DNA of 64,000 nucleotides. Origin: Bacteroidota bacterium. Its GTDB lineage: Bacteria; Bacteroidota; Bacteroidia; Bacteroidales; UBA10428. The translations under genes and the position numbers were made by a program. Below the pieces are notes generated by a model, which was not told the origin of the DNA, searched no databases, and worked only from the letters and a program-made list of their open reading frames with translations. This document shows positions 1 to 9,208 of the stretch, piece after piece. How positions within the stretch are numbered: position 1 is the first letter of the stretch; every line of letters begins with the position of its first letter. The DNA lies in contig JAEZZA010000006.1 of the NCBI GenBank assembly GCA_023442525.1, forward strand, positions 124,001-188,000. The letters run 5' to 3'.

Positions 1-73
1 TAAGAGTAAGGCAATAAAATGCCGTGAATAACGATAAGGCGATTCTCTTCATTATAATGAATATATTAAACAC

Positions 74-1546
74 TTATCTACTGTAATTCGGAGCTTCACG
101 GGTAATGGTAACATCGTGGGGATGGCTTTCGGCAATACCGGAGCTGGTAACTCTTACAAACCGGGCGTTCTTCATCAGGTCACTGATATTCGAAGCGCCA
201 CAATAGCCCATTCCGGCCCTGAGTCCCCCTGTCAGCTGGTATACAATTTCGGATAATGAACCTTTGAAAGGCACTTGTGCAACAATGCCCTCGGGAACAA
301 GTTTTTTAATGTCGGCTTCCGGATCCTGGAAATAACGGTCGCCTGATCCCTGCTGCATGGCTTCAATAGATCCCATGCCACGGTACGATTTGTATTTACG
401 TCCGTTATAAATAATGGTCTCGCCGGGCGATTCCTCAACACCGGCAAAGAGTGAACCAGCCATAATAGAGCTGGCTCCGGCGGCAATAGCCTTTACAATA
501 TCACCTGAATAGCGGATACCACCATCGGCGATAATAGGCAAACCGGTACCCTTAAGAGCATCGGCAACATTGAATATAGCCGAAAGCTGTGGTACTCCTA
601 CACCGGCAATAACCCGGGTTGTGCAAATCGAACCGGGACCAATTCCTACCTTGACACCATCGGCACCGGCCTTCATCAGTTCAACGGCTGCTTCGCCGAT
701 GGCTATGTTGCCAACAATAATATCCAGGTTGGTATACATCTTCCGGGCCTTCTTCAGTGTTTCGATAACACCACGCGAGTGTCCGTGTGCCGTATCAATA
801 ACAATTGCATCCACATCTGATTTAACCAGCGCATCAATCCTCTCGAATGTATCGGGTGATACGGTTACAGCAGCTGCAACACGGAGGCGGCCCATTGAAT
901 CCTTACATGCATTCGGCCTGTCCTTGGCCTTGGTAATGTCTTTATATGTGATCAGTCCGATCAGCTTTTTGTTATCATCCAGAACCGGCAACTTTTCAAT
1001 CTTATAATTCTGCAGTATGTCGGCTGCCATTTCAAGATTGGTTTCCTGTGTTGTGGTAATAATGTTTTCGCTGGTCATTACCGAGCTGATCCGTTTGCCC
1101 ATATCGTGTTCAAACCGCAGGTCGCGGTTCGTAACAATGCCAACAAGTTTATGTTGTTCGTCAACCACCGGAATTCCGCCTATCTTGTATTCTTTCATCA
1201 GATTAAGCGCGTCTGAAACCGAAGCATCTGGTTTTATGGTGATGGGATCGTAGATCATACCGTTTTCGGCTCTTTTCACCGTTTTAACGTGCCGGGCCTG
1301 ATCTTCAATACTCATATTCTTGTGAATGACTCCTATTCCCCCTTCCCTGGCAATGGCAATAGCAAGTATTGCTTCGGTCACAGTATCCATAGCAGCCGAA
1401 ACAATTGGTGTGTTAAGCCTGATATTCCGTGTAAGCTGTGTGGTGATGTCCACTTCACGCGGCAAGACATTGGAATAGGCAGGAACTAACAGAACATCAT
1501 CAAAGGTAAGGGCTTCGTATAAAATCTTATCGGAGAGATTCTTCAT
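74..1546 (-). CDS. guaB: IMP dehydrogenase
   Basis: Inosine-5'-monophosphate dehydrogenase oxidises IMP to XMP with NAD+, the committed step of guanine nucleotide synthesis, in the cytoplasm. The 490-residue protein has the usual family length. A TIM barrel is split by a CBS-domain pair at roughly residues 95-205. The catalytic loop GPGSICTTR carries the active-site cysteine near residue 305, followed by the IADGGIR and MGSIEAM segments and a late flap. The ATG follows a short AT-rich leader and is divergent from the recQ-like gene, with about 145 bp between them. I see nothing unusual in it. The identification is very secure. Confidence 0.97.
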   Translation of the reverse strand: MKNLSDKILYEALTFDDVLLVPAYSNVLPREVDITTQLTRNIRLNTPIVSAAMDTVTEAILAIAIAREGGIGVIHKNMSIEDQARHVKTVKRAENGMIYDPITIKPDASVSDALNLMKEYKIGGIPVVDEQHKLVGIVTNRDLRFEHDMGKRISSVMTSENIITTTQETNLEMAADILQNYKIEKLPVLDDNKKLIGLITYKDITKAKDRPNACKDSMGRLRVAAAVTVSPDTFERIDALVKSDVDAIVIDTAHGHSRGVIETLKKARKMYTNLDIIVGNIAIGEAAVELMKAGADGVKVGIGPGSICTTRVIAGVGVPQLSAIFNVADALKGTGLPIIADGGIRYSGDIVKAIAAGASSIMAGSLFAGVEESPGETIIYNGRKYKSYRGMGSIEAMQQGSGDRYFQDPEADIKKLVPEGIVAQVPFKGSLSEIVYQLTGGLRAGMGYCGASNISDLMKNARFVRVTSSGIAESHPHDVTITREAPNYSR

Positions 1547-1691
1547 GATGCGTAGTTATAAATTGTGCGAAATTACAAAAAAAGACGTAATATTGATTGA
1601 AAATATTTTTAAGCAAGACCTTCTCACACTGCATGGTCAGAGTTATTGTACGTTGAATCCCGTGACCTTCGGAAGCTAATACCGGCGGCCT

Positions 1692-3635
1692 ATGATAAAC
1701 GATTACCTGTCGACTCTCCGGAAATACTGGGGATATGATTCATTCAGACCTCTGCAGGAAGAAATCATCCTGTCGGTTCTTTCGGGAAAAGACACTCTTG
1801 CCCTGATGCCTACCGGCGGTGGCAAATCTCTTACATTTCAGGTTCCGGCAATGACGTTGCCCGGACTCTGCCTGGTGGTTACACCCCTGATTGCTCTTAT
1901 GAAAGACCAGGTTGAAAACCTGAAAAAGCTGCAGATCAAGGCAACTGCCATTCATTCGGGCTGTACACGCGACGAAATAGATGTTGCCCTTAATAATTGC
2001 CTGTATGGAGGTTATAAGTTCCTCTACGTATCACCGGAAAGACTTTCTTCGGAAATTTTCAGATTGAGGTTCCAGGAAATGCAGGTAAACCTCATTGCAG
2101 TTGATGAGGCACATTGTATATCACAATGGGGTTACGATTTCAGGCCATCATATCTTAAAATTGCCGATCTGCGGCAGTTTCACCCCGATGTGCCTGTACT
2201 CGCCCTTACCGCTACGGCGACAACTGAAGTAATTACCGATATACAGCAAAAACTCAGATTCAAAGCCCCCAATCTTTTAAAAACCAGTTTCAGGAGGGAA
2301 AACCTGATATATGCCGTGAAGGTTTCCGAAAACAAAGAGCGTGATGTAATCGATATGGTCCGGAAACTCAGGGGCACCGGAATTGTATACGTGCGAAGCA
2401 GGCGTAAAAGCATCGACATTGCCCGAATACTTACTCAGGAAGGCGTATCGGCAGCATATTACAATGCAGGACTCGACCACCCCGTAAGGGCTGCAGTGCA
2501 GCAAAACTGGACTATAGGTAAAATCAGGGTTATTGTTGCCACAAACGCGTTTGGAATGGGTATTGACAAAGCCGATGTACGATTTGTAATCCATGTTGAT
2601 CTGCCCGATTCCCCTGAGGCTTATTTCCAGGAAGCAGGACGGGCAGGACGTGACGGTACAAAATCATTTGCTATTCTTCTATCTTCGCCTTCTGACGCGG
2701 TTTCGGTGAACCAGCGTATTCGGATTAATTTTCCGGACATCGCCACCATAAAGAACACCTATTCGGCCCTGTGCAATTATCTTCAGATACCGATCGGCGG
2801 AGGAAAGGGAATGACTTTTGACTTTGACATCAACGATTTTGCCAGGATATTCAAGCTTTCGGTATTTACTTCATTCAGCAGCCTTAAGATCCTTGAACTT
2901 GAAGGGTATATTGAACTTACCGAGGAGATCAACAATCCATCCCGGATAAAATTTATTCTGGGAAGAGATGACCTCTACAAATTCCAGGTATCCAATTCCA
3001 AATTCGACGCATTTATAAAACTGCTGCTGCGTTCGTATACCGGAGTATTTACTGAGTACACAACTATCGATGAAACACTTCTGGCCAAAAGGGCAAATGT
3101 GGATCAGCTGATAGTACGACAATATCTGAATAAATTAGTTACACTGGGTGTGATCAGTTACCTGCCTCAGAAACGTTCGCCCATGGTGATATTTTTTGAA
3201 GAGCGTCTCGATGAGAAGTCGATTTATATTTCAAAAGAGAACTATCATACCCGGAAAATAAGGTACACCGACAGGGCCAATGCTATGTTGCTTTATTCAT
3301 TGTCGTCAGACAAATGCCGGAGCCGGTACCTGCTTGAATATTTCGGTGAAACCGATTCTCCACCCTGTGGTGAGTGTGATATTTGCCGCGACAAAAAGGA
3401 AGATCCTCTTGATCCCGCGGAATTCAATCGCATCAGAGATGAAATTACCGGAATACTGAACACTGAAGCCTGTAGTATTGAGACTCTGCTTTTGAATAAA
3501 TCATTGCCGAGACACAAGCTGATTATTGTAATTCAGTGGCTGCTTGATAATAGTTTTATCAGGTTCAACGCCGACCAGTTGTTAGAACTTTGCCACCAGG
3601 GGCATTTTCCGGCCGGGACCAAAGGCCTTGGTTGA
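1692..3635 (+). CDS. recQ: RecQ-family ATP-dependent DNA helicase
   Basis: A superfamily 2 3'-5' DNA helicase acting in recombination and replication-fork repair. The Walker A motif MPTGGGKS lies at about residues 39-46, the DEAH box at 138-141, and the helicase C-terminal domain contains GMGIDKADVRFVIH and QEAGRAGRDG. A zinc-binding cysteine cluster (CRSRYLLEYFG then CGECDIC) lies near residues 540-565. The winged-helix region follows, but there is no obvious HRDC domain, as in several Bacteroidota RecQ paralogues. The last 17 or so codons run antisense through the end of nadE. The C-terminal tail may therefore be readthrough sequence rather than conserved protein. Some genomes have two RecQ proteins, so the symbol marks the family. 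Confidence 0.9.
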   Translation: MINDYLSTLRKYWGYDSFRPLQEEIILSVLSGKDTLALMPTGGGKSLTFQVPAMTLPGLCLVVTPLIALMKDQVENLKKLQIKATAIHSGCTRDEIDVALNNCLYGGYKFLYVSPERLSSEIFRLRFQEMQVNLIAVDEAHCISQWGYDFRPSYLKIADLRQFHPDVPVLALTATATTEVITDIQQKLRFKAPNLLKTSFRRENLIYAVKVSENKERDVIDMVRKLRGTGIVYVRSRRKSIDIARILTQEGVSAAYYNAGLDHPVRAAVQQNWTIGKIRVIVATNAFGMGIDKADVRFVIHVDLPDSPEAYFQEAGRAGRDGTKSFAILLSSPSDAVSVNQRIRINFPDIATIKNTYSALCNYLQIPIGGGKGMTFDFDINDFARIFKLSVFTSFSSLKILELEGYIELTEEINNPSRIKFILGRDDLYKFQVSNSKFDAFIKLLLRSYTGVFTEYTTIDETLLAKRANVDQLIVRQYLNKLVTLGVISYLPQKRSPMVIFFEERLDEKSIYISKENYHTRKIRYTDRANAMLLYSLSSDKCRSRYLLEYFGETDSPPCGECDICRDKKEDPLDPAEFNRIRDEITGILNTEACSIETLLLNKSLPRHKLIIVIQWLLDNSFIRFNADQLLELCHQGHFPAGTKGLG

Positions 3636-5228
3636 AATACGCAGTACCGGAGGAGTCTGATAACGTTTATATTCATTCATGTTCACCATACGGATTACTT
3701 TTTTTACAACCTCCGCATCATAGCCCAGACTAATAATATCCTCGGCCGATTTTTTCAATTCAATATAATTGTAAAGGATGGGGTCGAGTATATTGTATTC
3801 CGGCAGGGTATCCGAATCCTTCTGTCCCGGCCTTAATTCTGCCGAAGGAGCCTTGGTGATCGTGTTCTGAGGAATGATTTCCCGGTCCTTATTAATATAA
3901 GCAGCAAGACTGTATACATCGGTCTTGTAAACATCACCCAGAACGGCAATACCGCCGTTCATATCTCCGTACAAAGTACCATAGCCAACAGCAGCCTCAC
4001 TTTTATTTGAAGTATTCAGCACCATGTTGCCAAACTTGTTGGATAATGCCATGAGTAAGGCACCCCTGATGCGCGCCTGAATATTTTCCTCGGTTACATC
4101 AGAAGGTTGATTTTTAAACACATTCCGCAGAGCAATTTCATATTCCCCGAATATATCGCGAATATCAATAATGTCGTATCGAATGCTCAGATTCCGCGCA
4201 AGCACCGTGGCATCAGTTACCGAATGGTCCGAAGAATACTGCGAAGGCATTAGAAGAGCCCTCACATTTGAAGCCCCCAAAGCCCGCACTGCCAAAACCA
4301 GGGTAACCGCGGAGTCGATTCCACCCGAGAGACCCACAATGGCTGATTTCAGACCCGATTTCGAGAAGTAATCGCGTATTCCCAGGACAAGCGCATCATG
4401 TATAAGAGCAATAATGTTTTCGGAATGCTCAAACGGTGGTGCAGCCTTTTCGGCCTCAGAAGTATCAATTACATGAAAATCCTCTTCGAATTGCTTCATT
4501 CTGTATACTATACCGGAGGGATTAACAACCATTGATCCCCCGTCGAAAATCAGATCTGTGTGGGCACCTACCTGATTCACATAGTAAATAGGTACTTTGT
4601 AACGTTCTGCGTTATCAGTAAGTATTCCGGCCTTGATTTCTCCCTGCATATGTGAAAATGGCGATGCGGCAATATTGATAACCACATCGGGACACAAGGC
4701 GGAAATTTTGTCCATGGGACAAACCGAATACAATCTGTCCTTTCCATATCCGGTAAGAGTAGGCTGTTTATACCAAAGATCTTCACAAATGGCAACAGCA
4801 ATATTCAAACCCTTATACCGGATAAGATCAAAGCCTGAATTCTGTTCAAAATACCGGTACTCGTCGAAAATATCATAAGTAGGAAGAAGAGTTTTGTGTA
4901 TAACCTTACGGACAGCACCATTGGCCATAAAATAGGCCGAATTAAACAGGTTTTTGCCTTCGGGATTGGGATTAACCGAAGGACCACCTACAATGGCAGC
5001 AATACCGTGACATTCGGCTGCCACCTGATCAATCCTTACCAGACATTCATTGACAAAATGCCTGTACTCCAGAAGGTCGTGAGGCGGATACCCGCAAATA
5101 GAAAGCTCTGAAAATACAATAAGTTGTGCCTTTTCCTGCCGTGCCCTGCGAATTGAGCGGATGATTTTTTCTACATTCTCATCAAATGCACCTATCGTAT
5201 AATTCAGTTGGGCAAGTGCAATCTTCAT
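3582..5228 (-). CDS. nadE: Glutamine-dependent NAD+ synthetase
   Basis: This enzyme makes NAD+ from deamido-NAD+ and ATP, using ammonia released from glutamine. The N-terminal nitrilase-like glutaminase has the Glu-Lys-Cys triad at about E41, K112 and C148 (AICEDLW). The C-terminal synthetase has the PP-loop GLSGGIDSAV near residue 300 and the later NTSNKSEAAVGYGT segment. At 548 residues it is full length for the two-domain form. The start lies 5 nt after the stop of the upstream outer-membrane protein gene, so the two are probably co-transcribed. Its 3' end overlaps the 3' end of the recQ-like gene by 54 bp on the other strand. Confidence 0.96.
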   Translation of the reverse strand: MKIALAQLNYTIGAFDENVEKIIRSIRRARQEKAQLIVFSELSICGYPPHDLLEYRHFVNECLVRIDQVAAECHGIAAIVGGPSVNPNPEGKNLFNSAYFMANGAVRKVIHKTLLPTYDIFDEYRYFEQNSGFDLIRYKGLNIAVAICEDLWYKQPTLTGYGKDRLYSVCPMDKISALCPDVVINIAASPFSHMQGEIKAGILTDNAERYKVPIYYVNQVGAHTDLIFDGGSMVVNPSGIVYRMKQFEEDFHVIDTSEAEKAAPPFEHSENIIALIHDALVLGIRDYFSKSGLKSAIVGLSGGIDSAVTLVLAVRALGASNVRALLMPSQYSSDHSVTDATVLARNLSIRYDIIDIRDIFGEYEIALRNVFKNQPSDVTEENIQARIRGALLMALSNKFGNMVLNTSNKSEAAVGYGTLYGDMNGGIAVLGDVYKTDVYSLAAYINKDREIIPQNTITKAPSAELRPGQKDSDTLPEYNILDPILYNYIELKKSAEDIISLGYDAEVVKKVIRMVNMNEYKRYQTPPVLRISTKAFGPGRKMPLVAKF

Positions 5229-5233
5229 ACGGC

Positions 5234-5899
5234 TTAAAATAGTACGCCTACCCTGATCGTGAGATAATTCAAAACTGCCTTGTGCTTGTTGTTTGAAAGA
5301 ACATCGATAAATCCGTTGTTAAACATCAAACCCGCGAGTAAGGAGGTTTGTCCCCCGATGTTATACTCAATACCGGCACCAAAGTAATACGACATGTTAA
5401 GAAGATTAATCTCTTTGGGTACATTGTCTTTATTCAGGTTGTTACCGGTTGACGAGGCTCTTGAACCAATATTGATCTGCTGGTTAAAACCAAGCTGTGC
5501 ATAATAGGTAAAATAGCCTATTTCGTTGGTTTTCAATTTCAGGCCAATGGGTAACGAAATATAACTTGTATTGAACACAACCGTTGCTCCTGCAGGTAGT
5601 TGAACGGCAGATTCACCACCGGCATTAATGGATACGGCTTCGTCATACATAAGGCTTCCGCCCATGGTGCCAATGTTTAAGCCGGTAGTAAGACCATAAT
5701 TTGAATGGAAATAGTATTCTACCAGGAGACCACCGCTTATACCGGGCCTGGTTCCGTCCCTGTCGATCTTGTTTGTTTTTGGCGAGAACCACGATGCCAT
5801 GGGGTCAAGATTAACACCCAGACGAAGTCCTTCCTGTGCAGGTGCAATTGAAACACTGAGTATTGAAATAAGCAATAGGTTGGTTAGTCGTACTTTCAT
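5234..5899 (-). CDS. PorT-like outer-membrane beta-barrel protein
   Basis: A predicted outer-membrane barrel of about 221 residues, function unknown. A signal peptide (hydrophobic LLLISILSVSIAPAQ) is followed by alternating strands with barrel-like motifs such as PGISGGLLVEYYF, YISLPIGLKLKT and FGAGIEYNIGG, ending in a terminal aromatic residue as expected for outer-membrane export. An upstream ATG at 5923 is possible. I prefer the ATG at 5897-5899 because it begins directly with the signal peptide and because a TAAATTTG -7 box lies at 5921-5928. The gene probably shares a transcript with nadE, but no functional link between the two is evident. Confidence 0.75.
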   Translation of the reverse strand: MKVRLTNLLLISILSVSIAPAQEGLRLGVNLDPMASWFSPKTNKIDRDGTRPGISGGLLVEYYFHSNYGLTTGLNIGTMGGSLMYDEAVSINAGGESAVQLPAGATVVFNTSYISLPIGLKLKTNEIGYFTYYAQLGFNQQINIGSRASSTGNNLNKDNVPKEINLLNMSYYFGAGIEYNIGGQTSLLAGLMFNNGFIDVLSNNKHKAVLNYLTIRVGVLF

Positions 5900-5920
5900 A
5901 ATTATTAGTTTAATAATGAG

Positions 5921-5928
5921 CAAATTTA
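5921..5928 (-). promoter_or_regulatory. Bacteroidota -7 box upstream of the outer-membrane protein/nadE unit
   Basis: The minus strand reads TAAATTTG, an exact match to TAnnTTTG, about 22 nt before the chosen ATG. A TTTG lies 23 nt further upstream (5952-5955), slightly wider than usual, so the -33 element is uncertain. Confidence 0.5.
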
Positions 5929-6062
5929 GAAAGTAAAATATTTCCTGAAAACAAATCTGTTTAATTATTATTAACCGGTTAATAACCTGTATGATGCAAA
6001 AGGAAGCTTGTCCGCCTACCGATGGCTCTGTTTGTATGGTTTACCGACAGTTTTAAAATGAT

Positions 6063-6093
6063 TTTGCAATTCAATGAATTGCGGCTATTTTTG
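6063..6093 (+). promoter_or_regulatory. gldB promoter with a palindromic operator in the spacer
   Basis: A textbook Bacteroidota promoter: TTTG at 6063-6066, a 19-nt spacer, and TATTTTTG at 6086-6093. The spacer is almost filled by the perfect palindrome GCAATTCA-A-TGAATTGC at 6066-6082, placed where a bound repressor would block RNA polymerase. The initiator ATG begins 6 nt after the -7 box, so the transcript would start close to or at the start codon. Confidence 0.75.
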
Positions 6094-6098
6094 AAATC

Positions 6099-7100
6099 AT
6101 GAAATACCTTTTGACAACTACAGTATTGCTGGCATTTCTTTTTGCTGCCGGTTGCAATAAAGACAAAAGTAGTGGCCGTACTGCCATTACTACTGATATA
6201 CAGATCGACAGGTTTGAGGAAGATCTCTTTTCAGTTGATCCGGCTTTGCTGGAAGAACACATTGATAGTTGGAAGCAGAAATACGGAGTGTTTTTCAGCC
6301 ACTTCTGCATAATTACCGGTATGGGCGATCCGTCTGCCAACGGTTTCGTTGAGCGCCTCCGGGCTTTTGTTACCGACAGAAACAACTACCTGCTCTACAG
6401 GAGGGCAACCGAAGTTTTCCCCGATCTTACCGGAATGACGCTGCAATTGAATCATGCATTTTCAAACTACCTGCATTATTTTCCAGACAGGCACGTTCCG
6501 CGGATATGCACCTATGTTTCCGCCCTCAATCGTTCTGCCATAACCGATGACAGTCTTCTGGCCATCGGACTCGACCGGTACTTAGGCTCGGATGAACCTG
6601 TTTACAAGGCGGCAGGAATATATACTTATCTGATTGCTGATATGTATCCCGGAAGAATTCCGGCTGATTGTATGAAATTCTGGGCCGAAACCGAATTCCC
6701 GTTTAATGATTCGGTAAATAACCTGATTGCAAACATGATCTACCAGGGCAGTCTGCTTTATTTTTCTACCAAAATGTTGCCGGACAGTCCCGACACACTG
6801 ACACTGGGATTTTCAACGAATGAAATCAACTATCTCGAAAGTAACGAAAATTCCATGTGGACCTTTCTGATTGAACATAAGTTGCTTTTCAATACCGACC
6901 GTTTCACCATTAATAAATATATTCTCGAGGGTCCCTTTACTACCGATTTTGGAAGGAGTTCCCCGGCCAGGGCGGCGGTATGGCTCGGTTACCGGATCGT
7001 TGAGGAGTACATGAAACGTAAAGGGGATAACAACCTGGCAGCGCTGATGAATGAAAGAGATTATCTGAAGATACTGAATGAGAGCAGGTATGATCCGTGA
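6099..7100 (+). CDS. gldB: GldB-like gliding-motility lipoprotein
   Basis: A 333-residue lipoprotein related to GldB, which in flavobacteria is needed for gliding and for the type IX secretion/motility machinery. Homologues also occur in non-gliding Bacteroidota. The type II signal peptide ends in the lipobox FAAGC with the lipidated cysteine at C19. Mature residues begin with the family-typical IDRFEEDLFS segment. The rest is soluble and probably periplasm-facing. No downstream ATG leaves a usable signal peptide, so the start at 6099 is well supported even though the predicted leader is nearly absent. It is followed by a tandem 7-bp repeat and an M1 peptidase gene. gldF and gldG lie about 31 kb away. 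Confidence 0.8.
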   Translation: MKYLLTTTVLLAFLFAAGCNKDKSSGRTAITTDIQIDRFEEDLFSVDPALLEEHIDSWKQKYGVFFSHFCIITGMGDPSANGFVERLRAFVTDRNNYLLYRRATEVFPDLTGMTLQLNHAFSNYLHYFPDRHVPRICTYVSALNRSAITDDSLLAIGLDRYLGSDEPVYKAAGIYTYLIADMYPGRIPADCMKFWAETEFPFNDSVNNLIANMIYQGSLLYFSTKMLPDSPDTLTLGFSTNEINYLESNENSMWTFLIEHKLLFNTDRFTINKYILEGPFTTDFGRSSPARAAVWLGYRIVEEYMKRKGDNNLAALMNERDYLKILNESRYDP

Positions 7101-7108
7101 GGCAGGAT

Positions 7109-7136
7109 GGATACTGGATACTGAATACTGGATACT
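7109..7136 (+). repeat. Short tandem repeat, four 7-bp units
   Basis: Four consecutive 7-bp units, GGATACT, GGATACT, GAATACT and GGATACT, start 8 bp after the gldB stop codon. They lie outside coding sequence. Confidence 0.8.
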
Positions 7137-7169
7137 GCACGACTGATTGAAAAGTTTAAGTTATAAATT

Positions 7170-7188
7170 GCACTACTTTGCGTAGTGC
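7170..7188 (+). promoter_or_regulatory. Perfect dyad upstream of the M1 peptidase gene
   Basis: GCACTAC-TTTGC-GTAGTGC, with perfect 7-bp arms and a 5-nt loop, lies 15 bp before the peptidase ATG. It overlaps a TACTTTG that is one base short of a standard -7 box. It could be an operator or an mRNA hairpin. Confidence 0.45.
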
Positions 7189-7203
7189 ATAGAAATCTGA
7201 AAT

Positions 7204-9186
7204 ATGAAGATAAGGTCGGTAATTTTGATATTGTTGATTTTTGCTTCGCGGCTTGCCGTTTCACAATCGCCGGCAGAGTTGTGGACCAGGTCAATTGATA
7301 ATTTTGAAGAAAAGAATTTTCACGGAGCAATTGCCTCGCTGGATTCATTACTTGATTCATATCCGGATATTGCCGATGCATATTATAACCGTGGTATAGC
7401 CAGACTTAATCTCGGAGATCAAAAAAGTGCATGTGCCGATCTGCAGATTGCCAGGCAACTGGGAATTGAAATGAATAAGGAATTCATCGATTACACCTGC
7501 GATCCGAAATTTATAAGGGATTTACTCCTCAAACAGTTTTATGACAAAGTAAAAGTCTATCCTGAAACCGGTTACAGGCCCAGGTATACACGTGCCGACA
7601 CATTAAGAGGAGCACTACGGCCGGAAAGGACCTGTTTTGATGTCAATTTTTATGATCTTTCGCTTCGCATCATTCCTGCCGGTAAAAAGATCAAGGCTTC
7701 CAACGACATCTATTTTACAATTGAGCATCCGTCGCGACGAATTCAGATCGACCTGTTTGAAAATCTGAAAATATCTTCCATTCAATGGAACGGACAACTG
7801 TTGAAATGGATAAGAGAATATAATGCAGTTTTCATTGATTTTCCAAGGGATCTGAATACAGGAGAACAACACATGGTGCGGATAGAATACCGGGGCAAGC
7901 CGGTTAAGGCCCCAAATCCGCCATGGGATGGAGGATTTGTGTGGGAAAAGGATAAAAATAAGGATTTGTGGATGGGTGTGGCCTGCGAACAGCTTGGAGC
8001 AAGCAGTTGGTGGCCGAATAAAGATCATCTGTCCGACAAACCGGATTCGATGCAGATACGTATTGAAGTTCCCTCGAAATACAAAGCAGTTTCAAACGGT
8101 GATCTCAGAAGCACCACCAAAGTGGATAATAAGTATACTGCATATACCTGGTTTGTTGAATACCCTATTAATAACTATAATGCAACATTTTATGCAGGTA
8201 ATTATGTTTCCTTTTCCGATACTCTGATACAGGGAACAGATACCCTGAGGCTCGATTACAATGTGCTGGCTTATAACCTGGATACAGCCAGGCACCACTT
8301 TGAACAGTCGCGTGAAGTATTGGAGTATTACAACAGAGCATTCGGATTTTTCCCTTTTGCCAAAGATGGTTTTGGTCTGGTAGAATCGCCATACGAAGGC
8401 ATGGAACACCAAACAGCCATTGCTTACGGGCATAGTTACGGATTAAATAATGCCAGCGATTATAGTAATAAGAAATATGATTATATCATAGTTCATGAAA
8501 CAGCTCATGAATGGTGGGGAAATTCGGTGACTGCTGCTGATATGGCCGACGTATGGATTCATGAGGGATTTGCAACCTATTCGGAATATATATTTCTCGA
8601 AGATCGCCTGGGTAAAGAGGAATACTATAAGGAACTAATCGATAAAAGCCGGTATATTTTCAATATCTGGCCAATGGTCCAGAACAGAGACGTTAATGAG
8701 GATGCCTTTGCCAGCAATGACGTGTATAACAAGGGTGCAATGCTGTTACATTGCCTGCGTAGCAATATGAATAACGATTCGTTGTTTTTCAGCCTTATTC
8801 ACGACTTTGCCGTAGCTTATAAATACAAAACCGTATCGTCGGCCGACTTTATAAACTTTACAAATGAATACACCGGAACCAACTATACGGCTTTCTTTAA
8901 CAAATTCCTGCTTGAGACAAGTTTGCCCGTACTTGAATATTCATTCGAAGAGGCAGGTAACGACTTGATATTCAGATATAGGTGGACCGAAACGGAATCA
9001 GGGTTCCTGATGCCGTTTGCGATCAGAAACAATAAGGGAAATGGCATCCGGCTTGAGTGTACATCCGACTGGAAAGAGACCCGGTTAGAAGATACCCGGT
9101 GGTTCAGTTTTTACAATTTATACACGGGTTACGAAGGCTGTCCCGATAACGGGTTTACTTATTTCGAGACCAGGTACCTGGAGTAA
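7204..9186 (+). CDS. M1-family zinc metallopeptidase with N-terminal TPR-like region
   Basis: A secreted aminopeptidase-type protein of 660 residues. A signal peptide (about 1-20) precedes a TPR-like stretch at about 25-110 (DAYYNRGIARLNLGDQKSACADL). The M1 domain has the zinc site HETAH at 431-435 with the third ligand E454 in WIHEGF, and an exopeptidase motif variant GMEHQTA near residue 400. M1 enzymes remove N-terminal residues from peptides. The TPR prefix is a variation on the usual layout and may mediate protein contacts. It ends in a beta-rich domain without a type IX secretion CTD that I can recognise. It is followed by a hairpin terminator candidate. Confidence 0.88.
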   Translation: MKIRSVILILLIFASRLAVSQSPAELWTRSIDNFEEKNFHGAIASLDSLLDSYPDIADAYYNRGIARLNLGDQKSACADLQIARQLGIEMNKEFIDYTCDPKFIRDLLLKQFYDKVKVYPETGYRPRYTRADTLRGALRPERTCFDVNFYDLSLRIIPAGKKIKASNDIYFTIEHPSRRIQIDLFENLKISSIQWNGQLLKWIREYNAVFIDFPRDLNTGEQHMVRIEYRGKPVKAPNPPWDGGFVWEKDKNKDLWMGVACEQLGASSWWPNKDHLSDKPDSMQIRIEVPSKYKAVSNGDLRSTTKVDNKYTAYTWFVEYPINNYNATFYAGNYVSFSDTLIQGTDTLRLDYNVLAYNLDTARHHFEQSREVLEYYNRAFGFFPFAKDGFGLVESPYEGMEHQTAIAYGHSYGLNNASDYSNKKYDYIIVHETAHEWWGNSVTAADMADVWIHEGFATYSEYIFLEDRLGKEEYYKELIDKSRYIFNIWPMVQNRDVNEDAFASNDVYNKGAMLLHCLRSNMNNDSLFFSLIHDFAVAYKYKTVSSADFINFTNEYTGTNYTAFFNKFLLETSLPVLEYSFEEAGNDLIFRYRWTETESGFLMPFAIRNNKGNGIRLECTSDWKETRLEDTRWFSFYNLYTGYEGCPDNGFTYFETRYLE

Positions 9187-9208
9187 AGCTGCAACGAAGT
9201 TGTAGCTT
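9186..9208 (+). terminator. Hairpin after the M1 peptidase gene
   Basis: AAGCTGCAAC-GAA-GTTGTAGCTT forms a 10-bp stem with one G-U pair, beginning on the last base of the stop codon. A T-rich tract follows but there is no long T run. Confidence 0.5.

Noticed and set aside
1..73. Possible gene end or terminator at the left window edge
   Set aside because: Only a 4-bp GGCA/TGCC hairpin is visible, and there is too little sequence to assign anything.
570..1253. Plus-strand open frames (145 and 78 codons) opposite guaB
   Set aside because: They lie fully antisense to a well-conserved enzyme, have low-complexity Ser/Ile/Thr composition, and show no family motif.
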